Positions 1 to 8,396 are shown, numbered from the stretch's first letter. The stretch is DNA of 64,000 nt from Minwuia sp048007105 (GCF_048007105.1 NZ_CP180352.1:868001-932000); one strand, 5' to 3'. Numbers and translations are program-made. Notes: generated from the letters alone by a model not told the origin.

Positions 1-279
1 CTCTACGTCAATTTCGGCAACGCCTCCGGCCCGGTCGACGCCTTCAATGCCGGCATGCTGGCGGCCAAGGGCTCGCTCTACATGACCCGGCCGACGCTGA
101 TGACCTACAACGCGAAGCCCGACGATCTGGCGACCTCGGCCGGGCGGCTGATGGAGATGGTCGGCTCCGGCAAGGTGAAGATCGAGATCAACCAGCGCTA
201 CGCCCTCGCCGACGCCGTCCAGGCCCACAAGGACCTGGAAGCGCGGAAGACCACGGGCTCGACGGTGATTTTACCTTGA
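1..279 (+). CDS. qor: quinone oxidoreductase (zinc-type alcohol dehydrogenase superfamily), C-terminal part
   Basis: The reading frame is open from base 1 and ends at TGA 277-279, so only about the last 92 codons of the gene are present. The visible residues (a GNASGPV stretch, then a PTLMTY segment and a final ARKTTGSTVILP) match the C-terminus of NADPH:quinone oxidoreductases of the medium-chain dehydrogenase family, where the closing segment returns to the catalytic domain. These soluble enzymes reduce quinones or enones with NADPH. Base composition is the normal high GC of the window, in contrast to the next three genes, which begin within 70 bp. The assignment to family is solid; the exact substrate cannot be told. 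Confidence 0.85.
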   Translation, partial: LYVNFGNASGPVDAFNAGMLAAKGSLYMTRPTLMTYNAKPDDLATSAGRLMEMVGSGKVKIEINQRYALADAVQAHKDLEARKTTGSTVILP

Positions 280-348
280 CGTCGCGCCACAATTTTCCAT
301 TTTGAAATGGCGAATCGGGGACCCAAGCTCCAGCCAGACGGGAAGTTT

Positions 349-1182
349 ATGCCCAATCCGACGGATTTCCTCTACAAGCGCGCACCGCTTGTCGAAGTAA
401 TTTATGAGCTGCATTGGGAGCTTAAAGCAGTTAAAGTAGCCCCTGATGCCCGAATAGATAACTATTTCGAACTTTTCGCTGAACAGTTCATTGATTGGGC
501 TAAGAAAGAAGGGTTCGAACGCGTTGATCGCTTGATACCTGAAGACGTGCCGCTGGAGTTGGTGCCTAGTCGGCCGCTGTTTCGACTACGCAAGTCGCCG
601 GACACTTGGCCATTATATCAGATTGGACCTGGCATTTTTACGGCAAATATTATTCCTCCGTATAATGGCTGGAATGATTTTAAGGCATTTATAAAACAAG
701 GCATTTCGGGCGTCGTGCAATCATATCCGGTGTCAGAGAAAACCCTGCGATTTAGCAAGGCCCACTGCCGCTATCTCGACGCATTTGATTTAAGTTTTGG
801 ATATCAAGGTGATGTATTTGAATACATCTCGAATAACTTAAACCTCGGACTTCATCTCCCTCAATTTGTCCAAGATACTCATGCTGTTCAAGCTAAGGGA
901 GCGCAGATTGCATTTGACGTACGAGTTCCAATTGATGACCCTACTGATAGTTTTGGCTTTATAAGAGTGCGAAGTGGCAAAAATAAATCAGATGATGCTG
1001 TGGTTGTCGAGCTTTTCTGTGAAACAAATGGCCATAAGTATCTCTCTAATATAGAAAGTATTTTAGAATGGAATGATATGGCGCACCAAGTTCTGCGCAA
1101 TTGGTTCGATGGCCTCATCTCAGATGATTTGAGATCAAAAATGCTGCCAAAACTGCCCATAAAATCTCCTGAGGGGAACTGA
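349..1182 (+). CDS. TIGR04255 family protein
   Basis: About 277 aa. The N-terminus (MPNPTDFLYKRAPLVEVIYE) and the segment around PLYQIGPGIFTAN followed by YNGW match what I know of TIGR04255, a sporadically distributed family of unknown function of about 250-280 aa. An in-frame ATG lies 42 bp upstream (307), but ATG 349 has a GGGAAG ribosome site and aligns with the family's usual start, so I chose it. Codon use is strikingly different from the neighbours (ATA, TTA, AAA and AAT frequent). The next gene starts 1 bp after its stop, so it heads a three-gene operon. No catalytic motif, signal peptide or membrane segment is evident. Confidence 0.7.
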   Translation: MPNPTDFLYKRAPLVEVIYELHWELKAVKVAPDARIDNYFELFAEQFIDWAKKEGFERVDRLIPEDVPLELVPSRPLFRLRKSPDTWPLYQIGPGIFTANIIPPYNGWNDFKAFIKQGISGVVQSYPVSEKTLRFSKAHCRYLDAFDLSFGYQGDVFEYISNNLNLGLHLPQFVQDTHAVQAKGAQIAFDVRVPIDDPTDSFGFIRVRSGKNKSDDAVVVELFCETNGHKYLSNIESILEWNDMAHQVLRNWFDGLISDDLRSKMLPKLPIKSPEGN

Positions 1183-1183
1183 A

Positions 1184-1807
1184 ATGGATACAACAACCCA
1201 GCTCGAATTCGTTCCTCTGGCGGATTTCGGCGCAATCGATTTCAGTGAATCCACTACACGCCTTGTCGATGATCGGTCACTGCTGCCGGCTCCGCAAAAG
1301 GAAGATTGGCTTCAGAAATGGCGAGACAAGGCGGCAAATATTAAAAGCTTATATAAGCTGGTTATGTATAAAGATGTACCTTTGGAATTTGAGAAATTTG
1401 ATACAGGAACCACTTCGTGCTCTGCCTATGATTTTGGCAATGTCTCTCCGGCAATAGAATTAAATAAATCAGGTGCGATCAGTGGCGGCATATTTATTGC
1501 GATGGCGCTGGCACGCGACACAGTTCACTCTTACTACTACAAGCAGTCGGCATTACTTGGACTCATAGCAAGTAGACTAGTAGATTTTGGGTTTGAGCAA
1601 TGCCAAGCGTATAAAGATGTATATGGTGATTGGATTCATGATTTTTTCTCGTCGAATGACACTGTAACCCTCGTAGAAGGAGGTGACGGGTATCAACTTC
1701 TATTTTTTCTCGATGGAGAGTTTGGGCGGATTGAATCTGCACCTGGCTTGAATGATCAACTGGATCTTGTAAGACAGCTAGAATCTCGATTAAATAATAG
1801 AAAGTAA
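1184..1807 (+). CDS. hypothetical protein, middle gene of AT-rich operon
   Basis: 207 aa, not recognised. It starts 1 bp after the TIGR04255 gene with a GAGGGGAAC ribosome site inside the end of that gene, and its own stop is 1 bp before the next ATG, so the three are almost certainly co-transcribed and probably act together. No membrane helix or signal peptide is seen; a mildly hydrophobic stretch (GGIFIAMALA near residue 105) is too short and polar-flanked for a confident membrane segment. Aromatic-rich motifs (YYYKQ; residues near 125) stand out. Base composition is AT-rich like its two partners. Function unknown. Confidence 0.6.
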   Translation: MDTTTQLEFVPLADFGAIDFSESTTRLVDDRSLLPAPQKEDWLQKWRDKAANIKSLYKLVMYKDVPLEFEKFDTGTTSCSAYDFGNVSPAIELNKSGAISGGIFIAMALARDTVHSYYYKQSALLGLIASRLVDFGFEQCQAYKDVYGDWIHDFFSSNDTVTLVEGGDGYQLLFFLDGEFGRIESAPGLNDQLDLVRQLESRLNNRK

Positions 1808-1808
1808 G

Positions 1809-2276
1809 ATGTGGTCACCAAGCTCAGATATTTCGGAAAAGGAAGTTATAGGAAGACGTCTAATTGGTTCAAAGTTGTATGAGGGCCAAGGGAAACAAAG
1901 GCTTAGGATTGATTTTTTTCAAGATAATAGATTGGATCAGAACCTATCAGTTGATCGCTTGGGCGTACGTAAACCAGATTGCAAAGTATTGGAATACTTG
2001 GATCCAATATGTAAAGATCATGAGGCGCGATTAAACGCAGGGCTTGAAGGAAAGGCCCGCACCTTCCACGGTTGGGCTCAAATTAATGTTAGTGAACTCA
2101 GAAGGAATTCGATCGAGATACAGTCCTCGCCGGATGAAGAGAATAACAATCCCTACCACGCTGATATTGTTCGCGGTATTGAAAAGCGGTTTGCTCAGTG
2201 GTTAGCTTTTATACTTAGAGAATTAGCTCAACAGAATGAGTTGGTGTTGCGCCCCTCGCCTCGGCAAGACGTGTAA
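1809..2276 (+). CDS. hypothetical protein, last gene of AT-rich operon
   Basis: 155 aa, not recognised. It begins 1 bp after the previous stop and ends the AT-rich operon. The protein is soluble and charged, with a central basic/acidic segment and a conserved-looking NNPYHADI motif near residue 120 followed by a probable amphipathic helix (KRFAQWLAFILRELAQQ). The last codons return to higher GC as the island ends. It is transcribed toward a 26 bp perfect palindrome and the convergent DUF1330 gene. It could be an effector or partner of the TIGR04255 protein; this is only an inference from gene order. Confidence 0.55.
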   Translation: MWSPSSDISEKEVIGRRLIGSKLYEGQGKQRLRIDFFQDNRLDQNLSVDRLGVRKPDCKVLEYLDPICKDHEARLNAGLEGKARTFHGWAQINVSELRRNSIEIQSSPDEENNNPYHADIVRGIEKRFAQWLAFILRELAQQNELVLRPSPRQDV

Positions 2277-2421
2277 GCAAAATTGGTTGTCGGACAGGTT
2301 CTACCCTCAGTTCGACGTAGGCTTCCGGGCGCCGGTCCGGCGACGGCGGGCTGGCCGACCCGGCATTGACGATGAGCCAGACTCTGCACGCAGGGAGCCG
2401 CGCTGCGTGCCGACCGGCCCC

Positions 2422-2447
2422 GTGATCCCGGGATATCCCGGGATCAC
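2422..2447. repeat. 26 bp perfect palindrome between convergent genes
   Basis: The 26 bases read identically on both strands (GTGATCCCGGGAT and its complement around an ATAT centre). A second, outer pair (CGCTGCG at 2401 and CGCAGCG near 2453) can extend the hairpin. It lies between the end of the AT-rich operon and the 3' end of the DUF1330 gene, so it may serve as a two-way terminator, although there is no T-run on either side. It also resembles the CCCGGGA-type palindromic intergenic repeats found elsewhere in the window. Confidence 0.6.
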
Positions 2448-2467
2448 ACCGCGCAGCGCGGTTTCCA

Positions 2468-2800
2468 TTACCCAAACATCCTGTCCGCGAACTGCGCCGC
2501 GCGGTAGCCCTCGGGGACGCCCGCCACGAACGCCACCTCGCCTTCCGAGTTGCGGGTGCGGTGGCCGAGGATGGCCTGATAGCCGGGTGAGGCGTACCAG
2601 GCCTTCAGGCGCGCCATGTCGGGGAATTCGAGCAGGATCAGCACCCCGTGCCATTGGCCCTCGATCTCCTCGGCGGTCTGGCCGTGGACCAGAAACCGAC
2701 CGCCGTGATCGTCCAGCGTGGCGTCGATCCTTCTCAGGTAATCCTCGATCTCGTGGTTCATGTCGAGGTTGCGCAGGGTCGCGACGGCATAGGCAGTCAT
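2468..2800 (-). CDS. DUF1330 domain-containing protein
   Basis: 110 aa. The sequence shows the DUF1330 pattern: a beta strand at the start (MTAYAVATL), the GGRFLVHG segment around residue 35, the central LLEFPDMARLKAWYASPGYQ block and an ILGHR tail. This is a small dimeric alpha+beta-barrel (ferredoxin-like) fold related to the EthD/ABM families; no reaction is established for it. The gene lies 28 bp downstream of the small membrane-protein gene on the same strand, so the two probably share a transcript. Start ATG has the ribosome site AAGGAG a few bases upstream. Confidence 0.85.
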   Translation of the reverse strand: MTAYAVATLRNLDMNHEIEDYLRRIDATLDDHGGRFLVHGQTAEEIEGQWHGVLILLEFPDMARLKAWYASPGYQAILGHRTRNSEGEVAFVAGVPEGYRAAQFADRMFG

Positions 2801-2828
2801 CGGTCAACTCCTTGTAATCATTATTCTA

Positions 2829-3236
2829 TCAGGCCGCAACGGGCGCCGCGGGAAGACGCTTGGCGCCCATGTATTCCAGCAGCACGATGGGCATGATGGC
2901 GACCGCCTGGGCGATGACGAAGGCGTAGCCGAGCCCGTTCGGCTCGACGAAGCCGAAGACCAGGATGGCGATGGAGCCGAGGATCCAGCCTTCGTTGCCC
3001 AGCAGCACCAGCCAGACGAGCGCCCGCTTCGGCGGCGTCTGCAGGGCCGTGACCGCCATGAAGGCGGCCGTCGGGAACAGCGCCAGGCCGGCCCAGAAGA
3101 TCAGGTCCGCCGGCAGGGCGGTGGCGGCGGCGATGGACCCTGCGGCGGCCACGCAGATCAGGCCGAAGACGGTGCAGATGCCGGCGTCGAGCAGCAGCAC
3201 GTTCCTGAGGCGGGCGGTGTCGGAATCGGTTCGCAT
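2829..3236 (-). CDS. small integral membrane protein, unknown function
   Basis: 135 aa with four predicted membrane helices (about residues 13-33, 45-63, 72-92 and 102-122) joined by short loops, the N-terminus being charged (MRTDSDTARLR). Overall shape and the closing LLEYMGAKR resemble small four-helix proteins of unknown function often annotated as hypothetical or SPW/DoxX-like. An AAAGGA ribosome site precedes ATG 3236. It is divergent from the MmyB-like regulator gene (118 bp between start codons), which suggests that regulator as its controller. Confidence 0.65.
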   Translation of the reverse strand: MRTDSDTARLRNVLLLDAGICTVFGLICVAAAGSIAAATALPADLIFWAGLALFPTAAFMAVTALQTPPKRALVWLVLLGNEGWILGSIAILVFGFVEPNGLGYAFVIAQAVAIMPIVLLEYMGAKRLPAAPVAA

Positions 3237-3353
3237 GATCGTTCCTTTCGTTCAGCGATGGTCGACGGGGCGGAGGATGGGCGCGTCCCTGCGGCGCGTC
3301 GATTACGCGGCAGGTAATTGGAGCGCCGCGCAGGCCGGCCTACTCTGCGGCCC

Positions 3354-4187
3354 ATGATGAACACGACCACGACCCATGCCGGCGAGATCCTGAAAACCTG
3401 GCGCCGCCGCCGCGGCCTCAGCCAGCTGGACCTTGCCGCCGATGCCGGGATCTCCCAGCGCCATCTCAGCTTCATGGAAACCTGCCGCTCGACGCCGAGC
3501 CGGGACATGGCCCTGCATCTGGCCGAGCAACTGGAGGTGCCCTTGCGTGACCGCAACGCCCTGCTCGCCGCGGCGGGCTTCGCCCCCGTCTACCGCGAGC
3601 GCCCCCTGGACGATCCGGCGCTGGCCGCGGCGCGGGAGGCGGTGGAGCTGATCCTGCAGGGCCACGAACCCTACCCCGCCATCGCCGTCGACCGGCGCTG
3701 GACCCTGATCCATTCCAACCGCACCGCCGCGGCCCTGATGGGTGGCGCCGATCCCAAGCTCACCCAGCCGCCGGTGAATGTCGTCCGCGTCAGCCTGCAT
3801 CCCGACGGGCTGGCCTCCCGGATCGCCAACTTCTCCGAATGGCGCCATCACGTGCTGCAGCGGCTGGCCCGCGAGGCGGCGCAGTCCGGCGATCCGGAGA
3901 TCGCGGCGCTGGCCGAGGAGGTCCGCGCCTATCCGACGCCGCCCCGCGCGCGCATCCAGCGCCCGCCCGCCACGCCGCGCTATGGCGGCATCGCCATTCC
4001 GCTGGAGCTGAAGACGCCGGATGGCGGCGTGCTGTCGTTTCTCTCGGCGACCACGATGTTCGGCTCGCCGGTGGAGATCAGCCTGGAAGAGCTGATGATC
4101 GAGAGCTTCTTCCCCGCCAATGCCGAAACGGCGGCGGCCATGCAGGCGATGGCGGGACTGCACTCTCCGCCGTCACCCCGGCCTTGA
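3354..4187 (+). CDS. helix-turn-helix regulator with MmyB-like ligand-binding domain
   Basis: About 277 aa. Residues 9-70 form an XRE/Cro-type helix-turn-helix (LKTWRRRRGLSQLDLAADAG, then ISQRHLSFMETCRSTPSRDM); residues about 95-265 form the MmyB-like PAS-type domain seen in actinobacterial and proteobacterial regulators, with the typical PYPAIAVDRRWTLIHSN and FLSATTMFGSPVEISLEELMIE blocks (given here in parts). Tandem ATGs at 3354 and 3357 are the likely starts; a TTG at 3318 would add a non-conserved extension. It is divergent from the small membrane protein/DUF1330 pair, the usual arrangement for a local regulator. Confidence 0.85.
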   Translation: MMNTTTTHAGEILKTWRRRRGLSQLDLAADAGISQRHLSFMETCRSTPSRDMALHLAEQLEVPLRDRNALLAAAGFAPVYRERPLDDPALAAAREAVELILQGHEPYPAIAVDRRWTLIHSNRTAAALMGGADPKLTQPPVNVVRVSLHPDGLASRIANFSEWRHHVLQRLAREAAQSGDPEIAALAEEVRAYPTPPRARIQRPPATPRYGGIAIPLELKTPDGGVLSFLSATTMFGSPVEISLEELMIESFFPANAETAAAMQAMAGLHSPPSPRP

Positions 4188-4210
4188 GCCGCGGATGAAT
4201 GGCCTGCCAA

Positions 4211-4326
4211 ACCTCCCCCCTTGAGGGGGAGGTCGGCGCGCAGCGACGGGTGGGGGGTGAGGCCGGAGGCCAATTCGGCTTCGCCAATTCACCCCCACCC
4301 CGACCCTCCCCCCTCAAGGGGGAGGG
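4211..4326. repeat. dispersed inverted repeat, family A copy 1
   Basis: Two arms rich in CCTCCCCC/GAGGGGGAGG face each other: 4211-4258 (ACCTCCCCCCTTGAGGGGG, then GGCGCGCAGCGACGGG and a TGGGGGG run) and 4289-4326 (CACCCCCACCCCGACC, then CTCAAGGGGGAGGG). Each arm is itself a short hairpin and the two arms can pair. The same architecture recurs at 40566-40690 and 47184-47322. It fills the gap between convergent genes. Confidence 0.75.
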
Positions 4327-4375
4327 AATTTCGGCCCGAGGTTCCGTTCAGACGGGCAGCACCACGCCTCACCCG

Positions 4376-4470
4376 CAGCGGGACTTGATCCCGCCGCCCG
4401 GTCCTGAGCGGGTATGACGTGCTCGACTGCCGCCGCACCGGGTCCCGGGATCAAGTCCCGGGACGGGCGT
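4376..4470. repeat. GGACTTGATCC-type palindromic repeat
   Basis: Contains GGGACTTGATCCCG near 4380 and the near-perfect palindrome GTCCCGGGATCAAGTCCCGGGAC near 4441-4463 (described in halves: GTCCCGGGATC / AAGTCCCGGGAC). Together with the preceding family A element it occupies the whole gap between the regulator and the YdbH-like gene; nothing else is seen there. Confidence 0.65.
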
Positions 4471-4478
4471 GAGGGACC

Positions 4479-7400
4479 CTACCGGATCGTCTCGACGCCG
4501 CTTTCGATGACGCCGGAAGTGGCGCGGTAGATGGCGAGGATGGTCTCGACCAAGCGGTCGGCATTGCCGGTGACGTTGATGTTGAAGACGAAGGGATGGC
4601 CGTCGAGATGCGCGGGGTTGGCGCCTTCCAGCCGGATCTGCATCTCCGCCTCGCCGCCGAAGTCCTTCTCCAGCCCGATGTCCAGCTTCGTGAAGTGGAA
4701 ATCTTCCAGCGCATTCAACAGGATATCGGCCTTGTCGCCAAGCTGGGCCGACAGCGATCCGCGCACGAATTCCACCGGCAGGCCCAACGTGCCCGGCGCG
4801 TCCGCGGTCAGCTTGCCGCCGCGCACGGCCACCCGCTCCTCGGCGTCGATGAAGACCGGCAGCGCCCCGGACATGGCGCCGGTCGCCGACAGCCCTTCGA
4901 CGTCCAGCGCCGCGGCGACCGCGTCCAGTCCGACGCCATCGAGGCGCAGCACCAGATCCGTCGGTCCCGGCGCGGTGCTCACGGTGAACGGGTCCAGCCG
5001 CGCCTGACCGCCCATCAGCCCGGCGCGGAAACCGCTGACGGTGGCCGCCGGCCCCTCGCCGTCGCGGATGATCTCCAGCGCGGCCTCGATATCGGTGAGC
5101 GGCAGTGCGCCGTCGATCAGCGCGATCCTGAGCGGCTGCGGCCCGTCGGTCAGCGGCGGCGCCAGCGAGCGGAACCGCATGGTGGTCTCCACGCCCTCCA
5201 GCCGCACCGGATCGACCGTCCCCGCGGCATCGAGCAAAGTCACCTCCAGCTGCCCGTTGGCGTCGGCGGTGGACAGGTTCAGCTCCGCGCTCACCCGGCC
5301 GGCGGGCAGCTCGATCGCCGGGAAGGCCACGCCCGTGGCGCGCGCCAGCTCCAGCACATGCGGCAGGGCCTCCTCGGTCAGCCTGAGCCGGAGGCTGGCG
5401 GGGTCGGCATGGGTGTCCACCCTCAGGCCGCCCGGCCCGCGCTCCTCGATGAAGCCGGTGAAGACGGGCCGCGATCCCTGACCGGTCACCCGCCCTTCCA
5501 GAAACAGCAAAGGCAGGCCGGCGACCACCTCGTCGGCGATGTCGACGTCGTCTGCCCTCAGCGCATGATCCAGCGCCAGCGTGTCCAGCCGTCCCCGGCC
5601 GTCGAGCGTGACCGACGCGGCGCTGCCGATCTCTGGCGCGCTGATGCCGGTCAGCATGGCCCGGCTGTCGAAGACCGCGCCCAGCCGCCGCCGGGCGTCA
5701 CGGGCGGTCAGCACCAACTCGGCCCGGTCGACGGCGACCCGCTGGCCTTCGGTGACCGTGAAGCGCAGCCCGTTCGACACGAAGCGCAGCGCCGCCGACT
5801 GCAGTTCCGGCGCGCACCCGGCCATCGTGCAGGGGCCCAGCGTGGCATCGAGGCCGACGCTTGCCGCCGCGCGGCCGGGTTCGAGCGCGAAGGATCCGGG
5901 CCAGTCGAGGCCGGCGAAGGACAGTGCGCTCTGCGGCGCCTGCAGCCGTGTGGCTTCGGCATCGCCACGCACGGCGAAGGGCACGTCCAGCTTCACCCCG
6001 GCAATGTCGCCCTGGGCCAGTTTGAGGTGATCGAGATCGGCCGAAAGCGTGCCGTCGAGCTCCAGGACCTCTCCGAACCGGCCCCTGGTATCGAAGGCGA
6101 TGGCGCCGCGCGTCTCCAGCCCCGGGGCCTCCAGCCCGCTCAGGGCGAGATCGACGTGCGGGATGATGAAGCCGCCATCCGCGTCGCGTTCCGCCGCTGC
6201 CGTCAGCACCATTTCGCCCGCCGCGATCCGCCCCGGTCCGGCGACATCGGCGGTAATCCCCTCCCCGGCGATGCGGGCGCTGAGGCGGCGCGGCTGCAGA
6301 TCGCAGCCCTGCAGGCCGCAGGGGCCGAGCGTGGCGGTGGCGTCGATCCGGATGCCGGGCGATCCCTCGCCGAGACGGAAGTCTGCGCCCTCGATCCGCG
6401 CCGCGTTGACCAGCGCGCCGTCAAGCGCGGCGACAGTGTTGTCCGGGCCGCCGCGGATGCTGAGCGGCATGTCGACCGTCAGGCCCTCCGCCGTGAGCCC
6501 GTCGGCGGTCACGCTGCCCGCCGCCGCTGTCAGGCGGCCCTCGAAGCCGATATCCGCGCCGGCATGGCCGCGTCCGGCCAGGCTGAAGCTGTCGATGGTC
6601 TGGCCGTCGAGCGGCAGACCGGCGCCGGTGATCTCGATCCTTGCGACTTCGGCGCGGCCTTCGGTGAGGACGGCATCCCGCACGGCCAGGCCGATCCGCC
6701 CGGCCGATTCGATCTGCGTGCTGCCGTTCAGGGTCAGCGGCAGGACCGCGCCCCGTGCCAGATCGGCCAGCGGCGGCAGGGCTGCGCGCGCACCCGGCTC
6801 GATCTCCAGCCGCAGCCGCTCGCCGAGCAGCGGCGCCGCCGGTCCGCTCGTGACGGATGGCGGCAAGAGGCCGGGCGCGAGGCCACGCAGCGCCGCATCG
6901 AGATGGTTCACGGTCAGCACCACGCCGTCAGGTGCGACGGCGGCCTCCAGATCCAGGCTGCCGGCCAGCTCGTCCGCCAGGCCCTCGACGTCATCCAGAT
7001 TGGCGGCGATCAGCGCCGTCGCGGTCCCCTGAAGGCCGGCGGACCAGGTTTCGGGCGCGGCCGCGCCCTGCGGCAGCGACCCTGTGAAGCCCAGCGAGAC
7101 CGACAACGATCCGATGGCTGCCGGCGCCATCGGCAGCAGGCGGCGCAGCGCGGCGGCGTCGCGGGCGTCGGCGAACAGCGTCAGGTCCAGCTGTTCGCCG
7201 CCATTGGCCAGTTCCCCGGCCGCGGCGAGGTTCAGCGACAGCTCGGGGATGCTGCCGGTCAGGCGCAGGCCTGTCAGGCCCGGCCGCACCTCCAGAACCA
7301 GCTCGATATCGGCGGCGTCGAGCGGCTCGGGGAGTTCGTCACGGCGGAGTTCGAGGCGGGCCACCGCGGCGCGGGTGGTCAGTTCGCCGTCCCGTGTCGC

Positions 7401-7943
7401 GCGGGTCTCGATGGTGCCTGCGGCGGTGATCTGCGGGTGGGTCAGGACGAAGGCGGAATCGCCCCTGATCGCCCCGCCGGCGGTCATGGCGATACGGCCG
7501 GGAAGGTCCAGTTCCAGCACGCCGCTGCCGGTTTCCAGGGTGAAGCGAATGTCCCCGGCCTCGACGGCGGGCGACGGCGCGCTGCCCCCGCCGGCGTCGA
7601 GCAGGGGATCCAGCGGGCCGAAATCGAGCGCGCCGTCCCGCCATGCGGCAGCGGCCTCGATGCCTTCCGCGTCCACATCGGTCACGGCGAGCGCAAACAC
7701 ATTGAAACCGATGGATGCCCGGCGGACGGCGTAGCCGGGTCCGGCGGTCAGGTTCTCGAGTTCGATACGGTCCGGCCCGAGCGCGGTGACATCGACCGAT
7801 GCGGTCTCGAAACCCTGCGCTTTCAATTGCCAGACGATGACGCGTTCGGCGATCCACAACCGCCCAACGACGAGCGCGGCCAGAAGGACAAGGGTCCCGG
7901 CCGCTGCAATCGTCGTCGTTCGTCTCGGAAGGCGTCGGGCCAA
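4479..7943 (-). CDS. ydbH: YdbH/AsmA-like intermembrane lipid transport family protein
   Basis: 1154 aa, longer than the enteric YdbH (about 880 aa). Residues about 10-30 are one membrane anchor (TIAAAGTLVLLAALVVGRLW); the rest is a long string of short beta strands with repeated 'L-x-G-x-x-L/ D-x-L-x-L' patterns and almost no lysine-rich helix, as in the bridge-like AsmA/TamB/YdbH proteins that span the periplasm and move phospholipids between inner and outer membrane. The C-terminal third (from about residue 780: GLPLLFLEGRVTGQGSRP onward) fits the YdbH/DctA-like domain. It stands alone on the minus strand, so no partner (YnbE or YdbL) is visible. Family call is good; direction and cargo of transport are inference from homologues. 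Confidence 0.75.
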   Translation of the reverse strand: MARRLPRRTTTIAAAGTLVLLAALVVGRLWIAERVIVWQLKAQGFETASVDVTALGPDRIELENLTAGPGYAVRRASIGFNVFALAVTDVDAEGIEAAAAWRDGALDFGPLDPLLDAGGGSAPSPAVEAGDIRFTLETGSGVLELDLPGRIAMTAGGAIRGDSAFVLTHPQITAAGTIETRATRDGELTTRAAVARLELRRDELPEPLDAADIELVLEVRPGLTGLRLTGSIPELSLNLAAAGELANGGEQLDLTLFADARDAAALRRLLPMAPAAIGSLSVSLGFTGSLPQGAAAPETWSAGLQGTATALIAANLDDVEGLADELAGSLDLEAAVAPDGVVLTVNHLDAALRGLAPGLLPPSVTSGPAAPLLGERLRLEIEPGARAALPPLADLARGAVLPLTLNGSTQIESAGRIGLAVRDAVLTEGRAEVARIEITGAGLPLDGQTIDSFSLAGRGHAGADIGFEGRLTAAAGSVTADGLTAEGLTVDMPLSIRGGPDNTVAALDGALVNAARIEGADFRLGEGSPGIRIDATATLGPCGLQGCDLQPRRLSARIAGEGITADVAGPGRIAAGEMVLTAAAERDADGGFIIPHVDLALSGLEAPGLETRGAIAFDTRGRFGEVLELDGTLSADLDHLKLAQGDIAGVKLDVPFAVRGDAEATRLQAPQSALSFAGLDWPGSFALEPGRAAASVGLDATLGPCTMAGCAPELQSAALRFVSNGLRFTVTEGQRVAVDRAELVLTARDARRRLGAVFDSRAMLTGISAPEIGSAASVTLDGRGRLDTLALDHALRADDVDIADEVVAGLPLLFLEGRVTGQGSRPVFTGFIEERGPGGLRVDTHADPASLRLRLTEEALPHVLELARATGVAFPAIELPAGRVSAELNLSTADANGQLEVTLLDAAGTVDPVRLEGVETTMRFRSLAPPLTDGPQPLRIALIDGALPLTDIEAALEIIRDGEGPAATVSGFRAGLMGGQARLDPFTVSTAPGPTDLVLRLDGVGLDAVAAALDVEGLSATGAMSGALPVFIDAEERVAVRGGKLTADAPGTLGLPVEFVRGSLSAQLGDKADILLNALEDFHFTKLDIGLEKDFGGEAEMQIRLEGANPAHLDGHPFVFNINVTGNADRLVETILAIYRATSGVIESGVETIR

Positions 7944-8012
7944 GAGCCGCTCCGCTGAGGGGTTACAGCCTTCCTATATGTCCACGGTTTCGGGCGCTTT
8001 CAAAAGCCTGCG

Positions 8013-8396
8013 TCAGACAGAGCCATCCACGGCCAGGCCCTGCATGCGGGACAGACGCTCCAGCCGTTCCAGAACCTGGGCGGCGGGGAACTGCTTGATG
8101 ACCTCACCGGTATCCGGGTCCACGGCCTTGTAGATGAAGCCGTCGGCCTGCTCGTTCACGTCGATCTCCAGAGAGGCGTTCGACGGAAACTCGGTGAACA
8201 TCGCCTTGGCCAGCGTCTCTGCCGCGGCGCGCCGGTCGACCACGGGGTCCTCGCTGCGCTGGTACGGAGACGTCGGCTCCTCGGCCTTCGCGGCCTTGGG
8301 CTGCTGTTCGTTCTTTCTGTTGTCGCTGCGTTCGGAGGCGGTTACCGGCCTTGTCTTCTCAACGCCGGGCGACAGGCCGGCCGTTGCATCAATCAT
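8013..8396 (-). CDS. flaG: FlaG family flagellar protein
   Basis: 127 aa. The N-terminal half is polar and low-complexity; the C-terminal half has the FlaG signature, a beta strand ending in KAVDPDTGEVIKQFP followed by AAQVLERLERLSRMQGLAVD. FlaG proteins affect filament length and are commonly encoded beside flagellin genes, as here: it follows the two flagellin genes on the same strand, 136 bp after the first flagellin's stop, with a hairpin in between. Confidence 0.85.
   Translation of the reverse strand: MIDATAGLSPGVEKTRPVTASERSDNRKNEQQPKAAKAEEPTSPYQRSEDPVVDRRAAAETLAKAMFTEFPSNASLEIDVNEQADGFIYKAVDPDTGEVIKQFPAAQVLERLERLSRMQGLAVDGSV

Noticed and set aside
307..348. Upstream start (ATG 307) for the TIGR04255 gene
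   Set aside because: No ribosome site in front of it, and the family's usual N-terminus begins at ATG 349 after GGGAAG.
1184..2276. Toxin-antitoxin pair in the AT-rich island
   Set aside because: Neither protein has a recognisable toxin or antitoxin motif, and sizes (207 and 155 aa) do not suggest a classical pair; kept only as part of the open question on the island.
4596..7958. Very long plus-strand open frame (over 1100 codons) opposite the YdbH-like gene
   Set aside because: Composition is Arg/Gln/Gly-rich with no domain; it is the usual antisense shadow of a high-GC gene.
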